This document shows, in pieces, positions 21,742-33,800 of a DNA stretch of 64,000 bases. Below the pieces are notes generated by a model. The model did not search any database. It saw only the letters and a program-made list of their open reading frames with translations, and was not told the DNA's origin. This DNA is from Haemonchus contortus. Its lineage: Eukaryota > Nematoda > Chromadorea > Rhabditida > Trichostrongylidae. The stretch spans positions 25,887,897 to 25,951,896 of the forward strand of contig LS997563.1 of NCBI GenBank assembly GCA_000469685.2, in the 5' to 3' direction. The first letter of the stretch is position 1. Each line of letters begins with the position of its first letter. Position numbers and translations under genes: made by a program.

Positions 21742-24040
21742 ACTCTTGTAGGATGTCGCTGTTGCTATTGGTTCATCAATTTGTGTTTAGTCTACGGCAG
21801 TCAGCTCAAGGAGAAGATAGCATGGACTAGTGCAAATCATGCGCTCCACTGACATTTAGTGGCACTGTAGCGCCATCGCGAGATCGCAGTAGGCGCATTT
21901 ATACTATGTGCCGTCCACGGCACCTAGTATGAATGCGCCCAGTGGGCTGCGGGCGGGATGACCTAGTTTCGAGGGGCGTGCGTAACAGACGTTCCCCAGC
22001 ATTTCCGCGTCACATGCTGTCTCTCTCTCTCTCTTTGAGAGAGACACGGCATCCTATCAGTCAGTCCCAATACCATTCCTTTCGCAAGAGGCCAGCATCT
22101 TTAGTACCTGCTCCTGTTCTCTTGAGATTTGGGCAAGAAACTTCATCACCCCCATTCCAGACCATTTTGAAGCACCGTAACGGAACGGCGCCACACCCAT
22201 CCTTTACGTCCTAAGTCCTTAACGTTATACTTGAAGCTATCTGGAATGTCCCTTCCAACTACATTTTCACTTGCTTAGAGGTTCAAAGCACAGGCTGACT
22301 GTTTATGAATCAAGCCAATATAAAACTAAACTAATGCACTCGGAATTGTATTCATATTTCTAAGACGTGAACATAATTTTCAACCTGAAACCCCTACAGG
22401 GTTAAGCTGCAATCTCCAGCACCCAACAGAGGATTGACGGTTGTGCTCCTCCAAGACAGGAAGTAATGTTCGAACCCCTCATATCGTAGCCGCGCCTCAA
22501 CGGCAAGGTGGCTGCGAAGGGCTGCACCAAACGACCGCATCCCCAGTCGCTCGCTTCCGCAGTTACACAACGTTTACAGCAATGACGTGAAGCTTTTACA
22601 AACACTCTCGTTCGAATAACCTTATCCTTTTCCGCCATTTGATGGTCGTTCTCCCTGTCGCAAGTCTTGACGGCAGAAGCCCTCCGTTGTGCGTCCCTAG
22701 AATCTCACTCTGCGTTTTTTGGTTTTATTGAATCGGTTTTAGAGAGTATTTTTTTCTATCTATTCATCCGCTTTCAGATGCCCGCTGTATGTGCAATTAC
22801 AACAAGTAGGTTTTGCCGCTTTCCGCGCAGTTTTTTGTTTATGCTTCTATAGATGTATTTTCGTCTAAAGATCTAAGTCCATAAAAGTAAGACGTAGGGT
22901 GGTAGACTTGTTGGGTATGGTGTGAAATTGGATACATAGTTGAAGGGGCTTTGTAGGAGCTTTGTAGGAGTGTAGGAGTTAAAGGAGGAAGAATATGCGA
23001 AGAGCGTCACTAGAAGCCTGAAAATCATTGATACATATCAAGGTGAGTACTCAGGATGCCTTAAAGAATGCCAATGCGTTGAGTAGGGCGTTCACAGTAT
23101 GTTTTGCTACACTAACAAACAACAGGCTTTATCGGCTGAGGTTGCTACCAACCACATCGTATGCTTTACCCGAGCTCTTCATCATTTTGCGATAATGTGT
23201 GAACGCCAGCATCCATCTTTTGTGCGAAAGGAGGGAGTAATGAATGGTTGGTCGCCTGCAATCGAAACCGATACTGGTCGGCATCGATTGATCAGTATTC
23301 CTCACCGGTTATCGGTGGCGAAATTTCCATCGTCTAAAATGATCTGTACATACATACGCATTATTGATGAATTCAAATTCATGGCATATAACTTATCATT
23401 GTGTAATATGTACTGTAAAGAAAAACGTTTGTCGTGGTAATTCATGTGACTACGAAACAAATGTGGAAGAGTTTTCTTGTAACAATCTTATAGTAAGGTT
23501 TTTTGTTTTCATTTGTTTTCAATGATCATGGGATGACGAGTGTAGAAGGTTGTTGCAGATTAGTTCTCAAGATAGAAAAAGCTAAAGGAAAGGTATCGAT
23601 AGTCAAAAATGAAGCGACTGCTGCATTTACCATTTAAGTTATTGATACCTTTCCTTTAGCCTTTCATTTCAAGAAATAATGCCCATTATTTCATGAAATA
23701 AAGTGAATGGAATCGATAATGTGCCTGTCGGAGAACTAGTTCTGTTTAGTGAATCGGATGCAAACAAATGATGCCATAGTCTTGTTCCTCATTCGTATCA
23801 GGTAGCAGTACGCACCGCCCTCATCGGCATTATATTACTCTCTCTTCATTTGACACATTTGAATCGCAATCGTTTCGCATCGCTTCGTTTCATTGCCACC
23901 CACTATTTGTCGGCTAGCAGCTCTTTGTGTATGTATAGATCTGGACCTCGTCCGCGGCGGTGCGTGACAACGCAAGACAGACAGACAGACGAGGCGTGCC
24001 GAATCCTGATGTTCATGCGGATGTGCGATTTTTCTATGTA
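21742..24040. other. Upstream region of the TRIM-like gene; no supported gene
   Basis: It contains the second half of the interrupted repeat (to about 21800), a CT/GA hairpin-like microsatellite (22018-22050), a 'tttgtaggag' triplication near 22950, and a hairpin at 23579-23660. Frames such as 23099-23440 carry no recognisable domain. The promoter of the downstream gene presumably lies here, but no specific element can be read. Confidence 0.35.
23579..23660. repeat. 20-bp-stem hairpin upstream of the TRIM-like gene
   Basis: 'gctaaaggaaaggtatcgata' pairs with 'tattgatacctttcctttagc' (one mismatch) around a loop of about 36 nt. It could be a tiny fold-back element or a small RNA precursor. Nothing in the loop decides. 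Confidence 0.55.
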
Positions 24041-24042
24041 GT
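24029..24042 (+). promoter_or_regulatory. Probable spliced-leader (trans-splice) acceptor
   Basis: A pyrimidine-rich 'tttttctatgtag' is followed by a single t and then the ATG at 24043. A strong 3' splice site placed 1-2 nt before the start codon with no donor needed upstream is the typical setting for SL1 trans-splicing in nematodes. This is inferred from sequence only; a cis-spliced 5' UTR intron would look the same. Confidence 0.5.
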
Positions 24043-27000
24043 ATGAATACGTCGACACTGGTCGAGACGGTCAACATAAATCTGGAAGATTTCTCGGAGA
24101 CCTTTCTTACCTGCTCAACGTGTCTCTATACCTACGATCAGGTATGATTTAAAAGCTTTTAACTCTCTTTTTCATACTTTCTTTATCTTATTTAACTCCT
24201 TAGCTTTTGTTGTGTTCCTTTCAATTTCTTTTGAATTAAATTCAAGCGGTTAGGCTGTGGGTAAAATCAGACCTCCAACGTGCACCAAATGTTTAAGCAC
24301 GTCGGGATCGATTTTGTTTCACCACCTCGAGGCTGTATACACAAGGTGATCACGGTGACCGTGCAATAAGCTCTTAGCTCGCCAAACATAATTCTCGGGG
24401 ACCTTTCTGTAGTGTTGTTCTACACTTATTCACTACTTTGGTAACTTACTACTATGATCCTTACCTAATCTTTTTCCTTGATAATCCAGAAACTTTTTCA
24501 ATATGTTAACTACAATACCGTCCCGTCTCCGTTCATGATCTAGGAAATTATTTTTGTGTTAAAAGCTTCATGATGCGACTTATTAGGCTCGAAAAAGTAG
24601 AAATTGTGCAGAATCATAGTTTCAGAAATACGATCACCCGAAGGTGTAGAGCCCATTCATCTTTGCAGTAACTCGTCCTCAAACTTCTTCTAGCAGAAAA
24701 ATGAATGAGGGTGTACTTAGGATATTGATTGCAGGTCCTATTGTGATTGAAGCAAAAACAGTAGTATGGTAAAAAAGTGTAATTATGGGATGAGCACAGT
24801 TGAAGACGGTTCACTTTGACAAAATCCGCAACCAGCGACAGTTGAGCGAAGCAATATGGAAAAACTTGTGGCTATACAAGAAAGAAGTGGAAAAAATCCT
24901 TTCTATCGTGTGCTACTGCTTAATCATCATGTCCGACTCAAATGTTTTTCCATAGGGCTGTAGTGTAGAGCTCAGGCTCGCAGGAGAACCTCAATGACCA
25001 AAGGGTTGCGTTTTCAAACGATGGCCTCAAACCCACATTTCAAATGTGCGAACGATTTTGAGGCGAAGTTGCGAAACCATATACTTAGTGTTGCCTGGGA
25101 TTTCATGAAACATGTAAGTACGTCGAGTCAGAACGCCCTATATAAAGACAGGGCCGGTGATAGGTTGGCAAACTCGACGTGACGAGATAATATTTTAGTT
25201 TTCCGTTCAGCTCTCCCTTAACTTACTGATGAGTGCGGAGGGAGAGTATTGCCAAGTTTGGCCTCGGCTAGAGCAGGTGCGGAATGGAAGCTGAACTGCA
25301 TCTTTGGTTCTTCCCCCCTCCCCTCCCTTTTTCATATAATTTTTGATTTGTAAATGATTAAAATACTTCATTGAGAGTGCATCCCGAATATTTGCCCTCC
25401 TTTTGCATTCTCGCAATATGCCACTGAACGCTTTTACAGCAAATTTATGCCTCCAAGTGCAGCTGTTCCTCATTTTCGAAAACTCGGAAACAGTTCCTAA
25501 GGCGAAATGTTGGCATGCTTCATTCCGCTCTGAACGAGTTCTGCTTCGGGCCCAAAGAAATACGAATTTCTGTTCAAATGGAATTATCTCAAGCAAGGTA
25601 GCTCTGCCAACTGGTTTATCACGTCATGTCACAGAAATTTCATTGATAATTATGAAAACACCATGTTTGAGCGAAAAAAAACTTACGCCTCTGCTAATCG
25701 ATTGCAAAGTATTGTGATTCATCGAATTGTCAACATCGGGTTTTTTTTTTTATTTCTGACGCAAGAAACTGAAAGTTCTCAGTGGCATTACTCTCATACA
25801 CTGTAACATGCTGTCTACGTCTATTAACCATTTTGTAGGGGTCAGAGGTATGTTTCACTCTGGTTTTCTGGGTATGACACTGATGACGGCTCCCCACATC
25901 TCGCTCGGACGACTCCCTCAGTGAAGAGCAATGATTTCGGGAGAGAAGGCAATCCCAAACATCATAATTCCGTCCGCAGAGGGCAGACTTTCTCATTTCA
26001 AGGCTAATTCGCGCAACTCCTTGCACGGCCCGTGGAGGCATAGGGAGATCGTCTGGGACAAAAGAAGGGCAAAAGTAGTGATAGTGAATTTCTATTCCCT
26101 GTGCTCTTCAAGCGTAAAAAATGGCCGCTCATAGTCAGTGATTATGTGACTCTCTGACGCTTTTGTCCCATAAACATGAGAAAGGGAAGTCGTCTTGTTC
26201 TTTCTTCTTTCGACTGACGAACTTTTAGCAGTGCAACGCTTTTCGCAGTCCCGGCGATCTGAGCTAGAATTGCTGCTTTGCTACTCTTCTCTCTTTGGGA
26301 TTCTCATTTATCACTTCTATGCATTGCTTCGCAAGTCCGTCAGTTGGTAATTACCTGCGGTTTGCGAAATACCTTGACTGTGTGTGTCAGCTCGAGAATC
26401 TTTAGGGAAAGGTTTCTCTTGGCCAACCGTAAACTTCTAAATTCCTAACCCTAGCTCTCTAAATATCTTGCAGATGTTCTATGAACTAGTTGTATTCTTC
26501 AACGATGTTGTCGGTAACGAATGTCCCTGAATTCGCAAGAGGTCGGAGTGATTTTAATTGATGACGATTTTGCGGGTTTGCTTCGCAGCTCTCTCTTTCA
26601 CGTATTGAAAAACAAAATTTATTTGAACCCATATAGAACTGAGAAAACGGTCTGCATCCCTATAGAAATAAGGAATCGAAGCAACGTAAATCTGGCGAAA
26701 TTTTCGATTATAGATCTGATCTATTTCATAACCTTACTGTGGGCCAGGCTTAAAATCCATCGTGACCGAAAGGACGAAAGGTATTGTGGGACTGCGAGTT
26801 ACCAAGAATGGTCTGTATCGCCATATTAAAGTCACGTATTCTGTGGTTTCTCTGTAAACTTCTCCAAGTCTTTGAAACGCTCCCAATTTTTCTTCAGTGT
26901 AGCTTGGATATTAGTGCGTAGGCAACAGTTTTGTCGGAGATACGGTTGATCCCCCATCCTCTCACTCGCGAACATTCGGTTCCGCACTAGTCGACGTTCA

Positions 27001-30000
27001 GGGCCAAATGCGTGGTGACGGGGACATTATGCCGCCGACGCATATTTTAATGCACGTCGCAAGGGACAGCTTTTTTCCATTTTCAATTTTTTTTTCGTGC
27101 AGCGGGTGTTGCATTCCCTTTTCGTTTAGTCTAATGACGTCGTATTTGATCTTCATGGATTGCATCGCTAGATCTTAGAAATACGCTTTCAGTGCAAACG
27201 TTCTTGTTAGGCCCTGAGATTTCAGCAACCTCTTCCGAGCCGTCCTGCTCGGCGCTGTCGGCTCCCTCGGGCTCAGGGAAAAATGGACATTCATATTAGT
27301 GTTGCTGGCACGTACGTGATCTCGGAGTCCATCTCGTGAACCCATCCGCAGTGCGAACTTTTACACGATTGAGGTCACTTCGCACTTCTGTGCGAGGCAA
27401 CACTAACTAGGTGTGAAAACTCCATGGTCATTATGTTGCCTTTAGCGTAAAAAATTTTTTGAGTGAGAACAATTTCTAGAGTTTTATAAGTGAAAAATTT
27501 CGTAAGCACCAGTAGTCATAGTCAGTAGTGATATTCCACATTTTGTTAGTTCTCTTCCTCTTTAATGTTCGATTGCTTGTGGTTTTCAGTCTCGTAATTT
27601 ACTGCAATTATAGCTCACTCGAAAGCCGAAGCTACTGCCGTGCTCTCATTCAGTTTGCCTCTCATGCTTGGAACAGTTGGCTGCGTTGCCTCAGGTAACC
27701 TTAAAAGTGCTTTTATAATGTTGATAGAGTTGCAATCTTCATTCATTTTTAATACTCATCATGAGACATAGCTGTTAGACGTTTCGCTTTGTACTTTACT
27801 GCCATGTATTTTTTGATGGTCCAGTGAGCACCGAATTTAATTCCTCCGGGTATTTTACATTCTTTCTGTGGTAGTGTTTTGTCAGATTCGGAAATTTGTT
27901 AACTTTTGCGTTTCTACTCATCAAAAGGTGATGGTTCGTGTATTTTTACCTGGCAATTCTTGTGAGAAAAGGGTGAATTGATGAGCGCATTTCCATCTCT
28001 CACCATGGAGGTTGAGATATAAAACGAAATTATTGATAGTGGGGTAAGGGATCAACCAACAACACATCCCACTGACGTCATCCTTATGTTCACAACTCAC
28101 GCTCGCCGCTGCTTTCTGCACTTACGTTGTCACACTAGTCCTGCTAACATGTGGAGATCGTTTCTGTAACGATTCTAACCCGTAACTCTCTATGAAGGTC
28201 AATTTCTGTAGCGAACCTAAAGAGTGTGAACTTGTATAGGTTTTTTCCCACGCAATAGCGACTCTGGCAGCTCATGGTTGAACCACATAAGTGATTTCCC
28301 TTCGTACGAGTTGGTTGTCGAAAGTTTACGGGGAAGTCCCCTCCTTCTTCAAAATGATCAAGTGCCCATCTCCTGTGCACTTCAGCTAAACTTACCGAAT
28401 CTGCTATGACGGATGCCTTAGTGAAAAGAATGAATTGCCTTTTTCACTTTAGTTCTTTGCTGAACTTAATCAATAATATCTTCCGTACGCTTAGCAGTAT
28501 GCTTATTTTGCTCCTCTATCGTATAAGTTAACACCAAAGCAAAGAGTAAGATTGGCGAAAGTGCATCGAAGCAAGAGAACGATCCAATCAGAATACCATA
28601 GAAGTTTCTCGCATTCATGATACGTCGTTTGTGAGTATGGTGTCGTTGAATGAAAATTACCTTATAACGACGAGTAGAACCAAACGTTAGGAGTAAGCTG
28701 GAATTTTCAGAATGAAGCCTGTTTTCTTAAGTTTCGTTCCATAATCCGACTATTAATAATTTGGTTTCATTCATTGATTTCTTCCAATCATCCGTGGTAA
28801 AAATGAACAATGCAGCCACTTAATAAACGTCACTGTGATGAAATGCGTGTGCTTTGAACATTTTACTCCTCTTCGCCTGCTAACCTCTACTCACCTCTTC
28901 CCTGCCCCCCCCCCCCCCCCCCCACTCAGCAGCCATCCTTTCCTCTGGATTTTTGAACATTTTTGGTTTCAGCCGTCAATTTGTGATCATAGTTCCCCCC
29001 TCCAGGTACAAGCTCCGCCTGGTGAATATTTACCCTCTTCTTTTATTAATATTTGGTCACTATTTTCAAACTTTTTTAGCCTATTTTCAACTTGTGGTTT
29101 TACTGTTTATGGCATGAATTGTGTATGCTCTTCCTGTTGGAATTCTCTTCGAGTTCTCTTCCTTTTTTGTTCGCACTGTAAAAGGTACTTGAACACAGTT
29201 GTGGATTCTCAATCCAAGCTCCGGCCATGTATCTTACTAATTTTTGCATCCTTTTCTAGTACACCGTTTTGGAATCAAATTAATTTGGTAGGTACCATTC
29301 ATTTGAGAACATTTTGTTGTCATTTGTCAACTCACTCTTCATCTTCGTCCATTTTTCCTGGTATTTGGAGTATTCTGAGGTGAACTAGGAAGCTCAACTA
29401 TTGACCCAGTTATTTCGGCGCACGTTTCTCTTCGTTGCGTAACTGACATGTGTTCTGTTCACCTTATTACCCAACTTATTCTGAGACAGTTTTTTTCATG
29501 TTCACCATAGGGTAATATCGAATTCATGACAGAGGGCAAGGCGAAAAACAAATAAGTAAGCGAATGAACAGACTGCTAAGTGCACAGTTCGCAGTAATTT
29601 TGGAGTATCTAGTTTTAGACGAATAATGGAAGTCACAGTTCAGAATAGTGCAGAAGTGGCAAAGAAAACGCGAAAGTCGGCGTAGTCAAAGAAATATGAG
29701 GCTTCCAAAAAGTAAGGGTTGGATGAAGGTTGGATGGGAGGGGCTTTCGGACGAAACGTCCATATGCGTGTGTCATTGCTTGCAGCTGACTGAGGGGGGG
29801 GGGGGTGTGACGATTCACGCGTGACCACTTAGAGCTCTTCCCACACGCAGCATCGCTTCAGTACCCTTCTGTTAAGATGGACTAAATAAGATTTGCAATA
29901 GTCCACGGCTTCACCATGAATTAGAGCAAATCTCTTTACTATGGCAGAGAAGCCCCTTCGAGATTAAGAATTCACTTCAGAGATCAACAATTTACTTGTC

Positions 30001-30828
30001 AAACGTTCAAAACAAGAATAACTTCAAGGCATGATGTCATAACGCGTCACGTCCGATGACCTCATTATATTGGCGCATGAATCGCACCACACCCCAGCTG
30101 TCTGAAGTAAGCTGCCTGCACGCAACATGTGGGTTCCATTGCGACTGCTGCAACCTCTGCAGCCTCTAGAACGTCGAGGAAACGTGTCCCCGGGTGTGTA
30201 CGTCGGCTACGCCGATTTAGGGACCCTTATTACGTCATATTTGGGCCGTTTTTCGACCCGACAGCGTTCCCCATGCTATCCTTGAGAGTCACTGGTTTAT
30301 CCTAGAACCGTTTTCTGAGTGATGTATTGCATTGTGTATTGCGCGCTTAATGTTTTTTTCTTAATTTTTGGAGAACTCTTTCGACCAGTTTTGCGTCATT
30401 TTTGAACCAACCCTTGCCACCTTCTTAGCTCGATTTCAACTTCGTTCTACCAGTGAATTGACATTTTTTGAAGCCTAGAGCTCTGGAGGTGCGATTGCGC
30501 AGAGCTTGTCAGTGGACTCATGTCGCGTGAAATTATTTTCATACGTGCTCACTAGGGGACGTACCTAGTTGCAAAAACTAAAGGGTTCACTTTCGATGAT
30601 TTTCCTTTCGCATAGCTGTGAAACCACGCTTGACCTCTTCCACTTTTAAGGCTACTAAATTAGTATAATTCATAGTATGTCTTGGTTTTGATAATGGTAT
30701 GATTTTTGCAGAACGATGCTCTTTCGCTGCGCTGTCCCATGTGTCGGGAGGTATGCGTATTGCCAGCCGGCGGCGTCCAGGCTTTGCCTGCCGCCTTCCT
30801 CATTAATCAACTACTAGATGTGATGCAG
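24043..30828 (+). other. RING finger, exons 1-3 of the TRIM-like gene
   Basis: Exon 1 gives 'CSTC', the first Cys pair. Exon 2 gives 'LLPCSHSVCLSC', with the C-x-H-x2-C-x2-C core. Exon 3 gives 'LRCPMCREVCVLPAGGVQAL', with the last Cys pair and a tail very like TRIM2/TRIM3. All three exons are in phase 0. The zinc ligands are complete, so E2 binding and ligase activity are plausible. Introns 1 and 2 are 3.5 and 3.0 kb. Confidence 0.9.
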
Positions 30829-33800
30829 GTAAAATCTTTACGTTCCTTTTGACTTTATTAGCAACTTGATCGCTTTCATTCAACTGATGTGGTGAGGAAC
30901 TGTAGGAAAAACGAATACATATAAGATGTTCCATTCGCGTTGGCTATGAATAAAATGGGGTATGGTAGGAATATTTACCCAAGAGACAATTAAATATTTT
31001 TTCTAAAAGTTTGACTTTACACGGAACTCGAACCCATCGGTTTATACTGCCTTAATTTGATGATTTTGTAAATCAGATTTCACCGGGATAAACAGAGATC
31101 AGAGCAGTTCACCTCAGAAATGCCGTTTTGTTTTTGCCTCTCCAGGTCCCGCCTTTTTCCTGAAGATGGCCTCAGATGACATTAAAAAGTTGGATCAGCA
31201 AAATTGTTAGAGAACATCAATTTTTGAGGGTTTTTCATAATAAATATGTTGATACAGTGGCACTAATACACATGTATGGCCTGCGAGAGCTGTAACAACC
31301 AAGCTGCCCTTTTTCCAGCTCGTTAGTTGTGTCTGAATGTACGAAAACATTGGTTTGTGCCTCACCACCGTTCCTCGCAAGTTGCTGTACAGACCGATTT
31401 GGCATTCAGTTGCCAGTATTCTTAATTGATATTGAATGTATGGGCGTACCTCAAAACCGGGATTCATCAATGCAGCAAACTCAACCCGCTCTTAGCCAGC
31501 CAAGGCAGATATATTATCCTTAATGTCATGTCCACTCTCAAAAAATTTCGTTGCCCACGTCGAGTCAACATGAGAACATGTTCACGTGCATGACCAAATA
31601 CAGTCGGTTGATTTTGGGCTTTTGAAAGAGGTTGAACTTCGGTGTGCCAGATCTGTAAATTGACGTTTCCTTATTTCGCCGAAATTGGAATTGGTCTTCC
31701 TAGTACTAAGTGTGTAGAAAGGTAGTGTTGCAGGACTTCATAAACTTAACGTTTGTTCATTGAGTAGAGGTAAAACGTTCGAGATTAATCGAATAGTATT
31801 CGATGTTTCTAATTGTATATCGAAGCTTCTGCTTAGACAGCCACCCAATGGCGAAGATGCCCAGTTCATTCTTATATCTTAGAGAGAAAGCTATACTACT
31901 TTCACAGCGCATATGTTTATGTCAAGGTGGGTATGAAGCAATAACTTATTGCTTTTTTCAGAAACAGCGAAAAGACGTCATTCCGTCTTGCACGGTTCAT
32001 CCAACGGAGCAGCTACTATATTGTGAATGTTGTGACTTAGTGTTCTGCCAGCAATGTCAGACTTCGGTGATCAAGTAAGTGTCACTAATACTCATTTGAC
32101 GAAAACATTCTTTGATTAATGAATTCAGAAATCGCTGCTATTGAAAATATCGCTTGTTTTTCAAATATATAGACCAGCGACATTTTTTGTTCTTTAACAG
32201 CCTCATCAATCGATGGGTTTCTTTTGAATCTGTATTGGCGATCATAAAAGGGCAGATATGAAATGTTTGGACTAAAATAAAAATGGAATTGATCCAACTT
32301 GTAGAAGTTACCCGACCTTCTGCAAATTGTTTTTCAGCAAGAAATGCACTCAACACACGGTTATTCCTTTTTCAATCGCACTGAAACGAATGTCAGAGAT
32401 CGTGGTTTATCGAGCGAAGGTAATCACATGATCTCTCCAGTTTCATTTTATTTGAACTTTTTTTTGCTCAAGTCTAATTTGGTTGTTGGTTATGTGTCGA
32501 AGGATTCTTTTTGGGGGATACTGAGGTGATTCTCAGTACGATTATGCAGATTAAGGAATGGAGCCTCTAATTCTTGGTGAGGCGCCTCTCAGTTGCCGGC
32601 CAACTTGACCATTTATGTAGTCGAACCATGATCATTCCTATTTGATTGACCTGCTGTAATCATTAAATTTCCTGGTTTCTCCAGCCTTTCCCGGCTACCA
32701 GAGACTGGCGAATTAGTCCCCTGAGGAACCATTGCACGAAAACGTTTGCAAAGGCAACTAAAAGCACAAGTTTATGTTGAAGAGAAGGAAAACCCTGTGC
32801 TTTACTAGATCGAAAGGCAAGCTCATGACGTGTCCAGATCCGTAATTGAGTTGCTTGAACCATTCGACCCTTTCGAAACTGTTCAGTAGCCGTAATGAGT
32901 GGTGGTAATTCCTCGAGCAGCTCCATTAGCTTGACTCAATCTTCCACGAAATATGATACACTCCTTCCTTTCCTTTTCAACCTTTCGAAAATGTCCAGAG
33001 CAATACATACGAAGAGGGAAGGGGACGATGCTGAGGTTGTGGGTGTCAATTGAGGAATAGGAATGATTTCAGAAGTGGTTTGAGCAAGTTTCCAGGGTTT
33101 CCATTTTTTCCATATTTTTCTCATATACAGGACTTCTTATCATGTGATTAGTTTTTCTGCTCCTTGGAATTCTTTCAAAATTGCATTATTTGTGGCGGTT
33201 GAAGACTTAAAATTTTTGATATAAACCAATAGAACATTAGGCGATCTTTTACAATTATTTATCTGGTGAAATGCAAAGTGATATAGGAATTGCTTCCTTT
33301 CTCTCCATTCCAAGACTATCAAGAAGGCAATTTTGGGAATTGCTCTAATGAAAGAAATGAAATGCTATTTGAGTTGAGGAGTGGCCTCATCACATCATTG
33401 TTTCATTGTTTCCGGAAAATTGCACACATTGCTAGTTACTTCTGCGTGCTTCCGGTGTGCGCCTTCTCTCTTACAGGATATTAGCAGCCGATCATTTAAA
33501 TGATTTCTGACAATTTCCCAATCATTTGGAGTTTTCGAAACTATTGGTAGAAACTCATTTTTTAGGGTCGACTTCGCGCCCTCGATCAAGCGCATGTCTG
33601 TGTCAGCCAGGAAATCGAGCAGTTGGACAGAAATGTGGATAAGATTGTCGATCAAATCAACGGAACATTTCAGGTTGTTTATGTCATCTTAGTGGTTCCC
33701 ATCTGATATTTTTTTCGACAAGTTCCATGGAAAATTGGAAAAGGTCTTTGTTGTCGTTTGGATGCAGAAAAGCCGTAAGCTGTGGGATATCTATTGTAGC

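Noticed and set aside
28835..29383. 182-codon plus-strand frame in intron 2
   Set aside because: It contains the poly-C tract (poly-Pro), is low complexity, shows no domain, and sits between confirmed exons.
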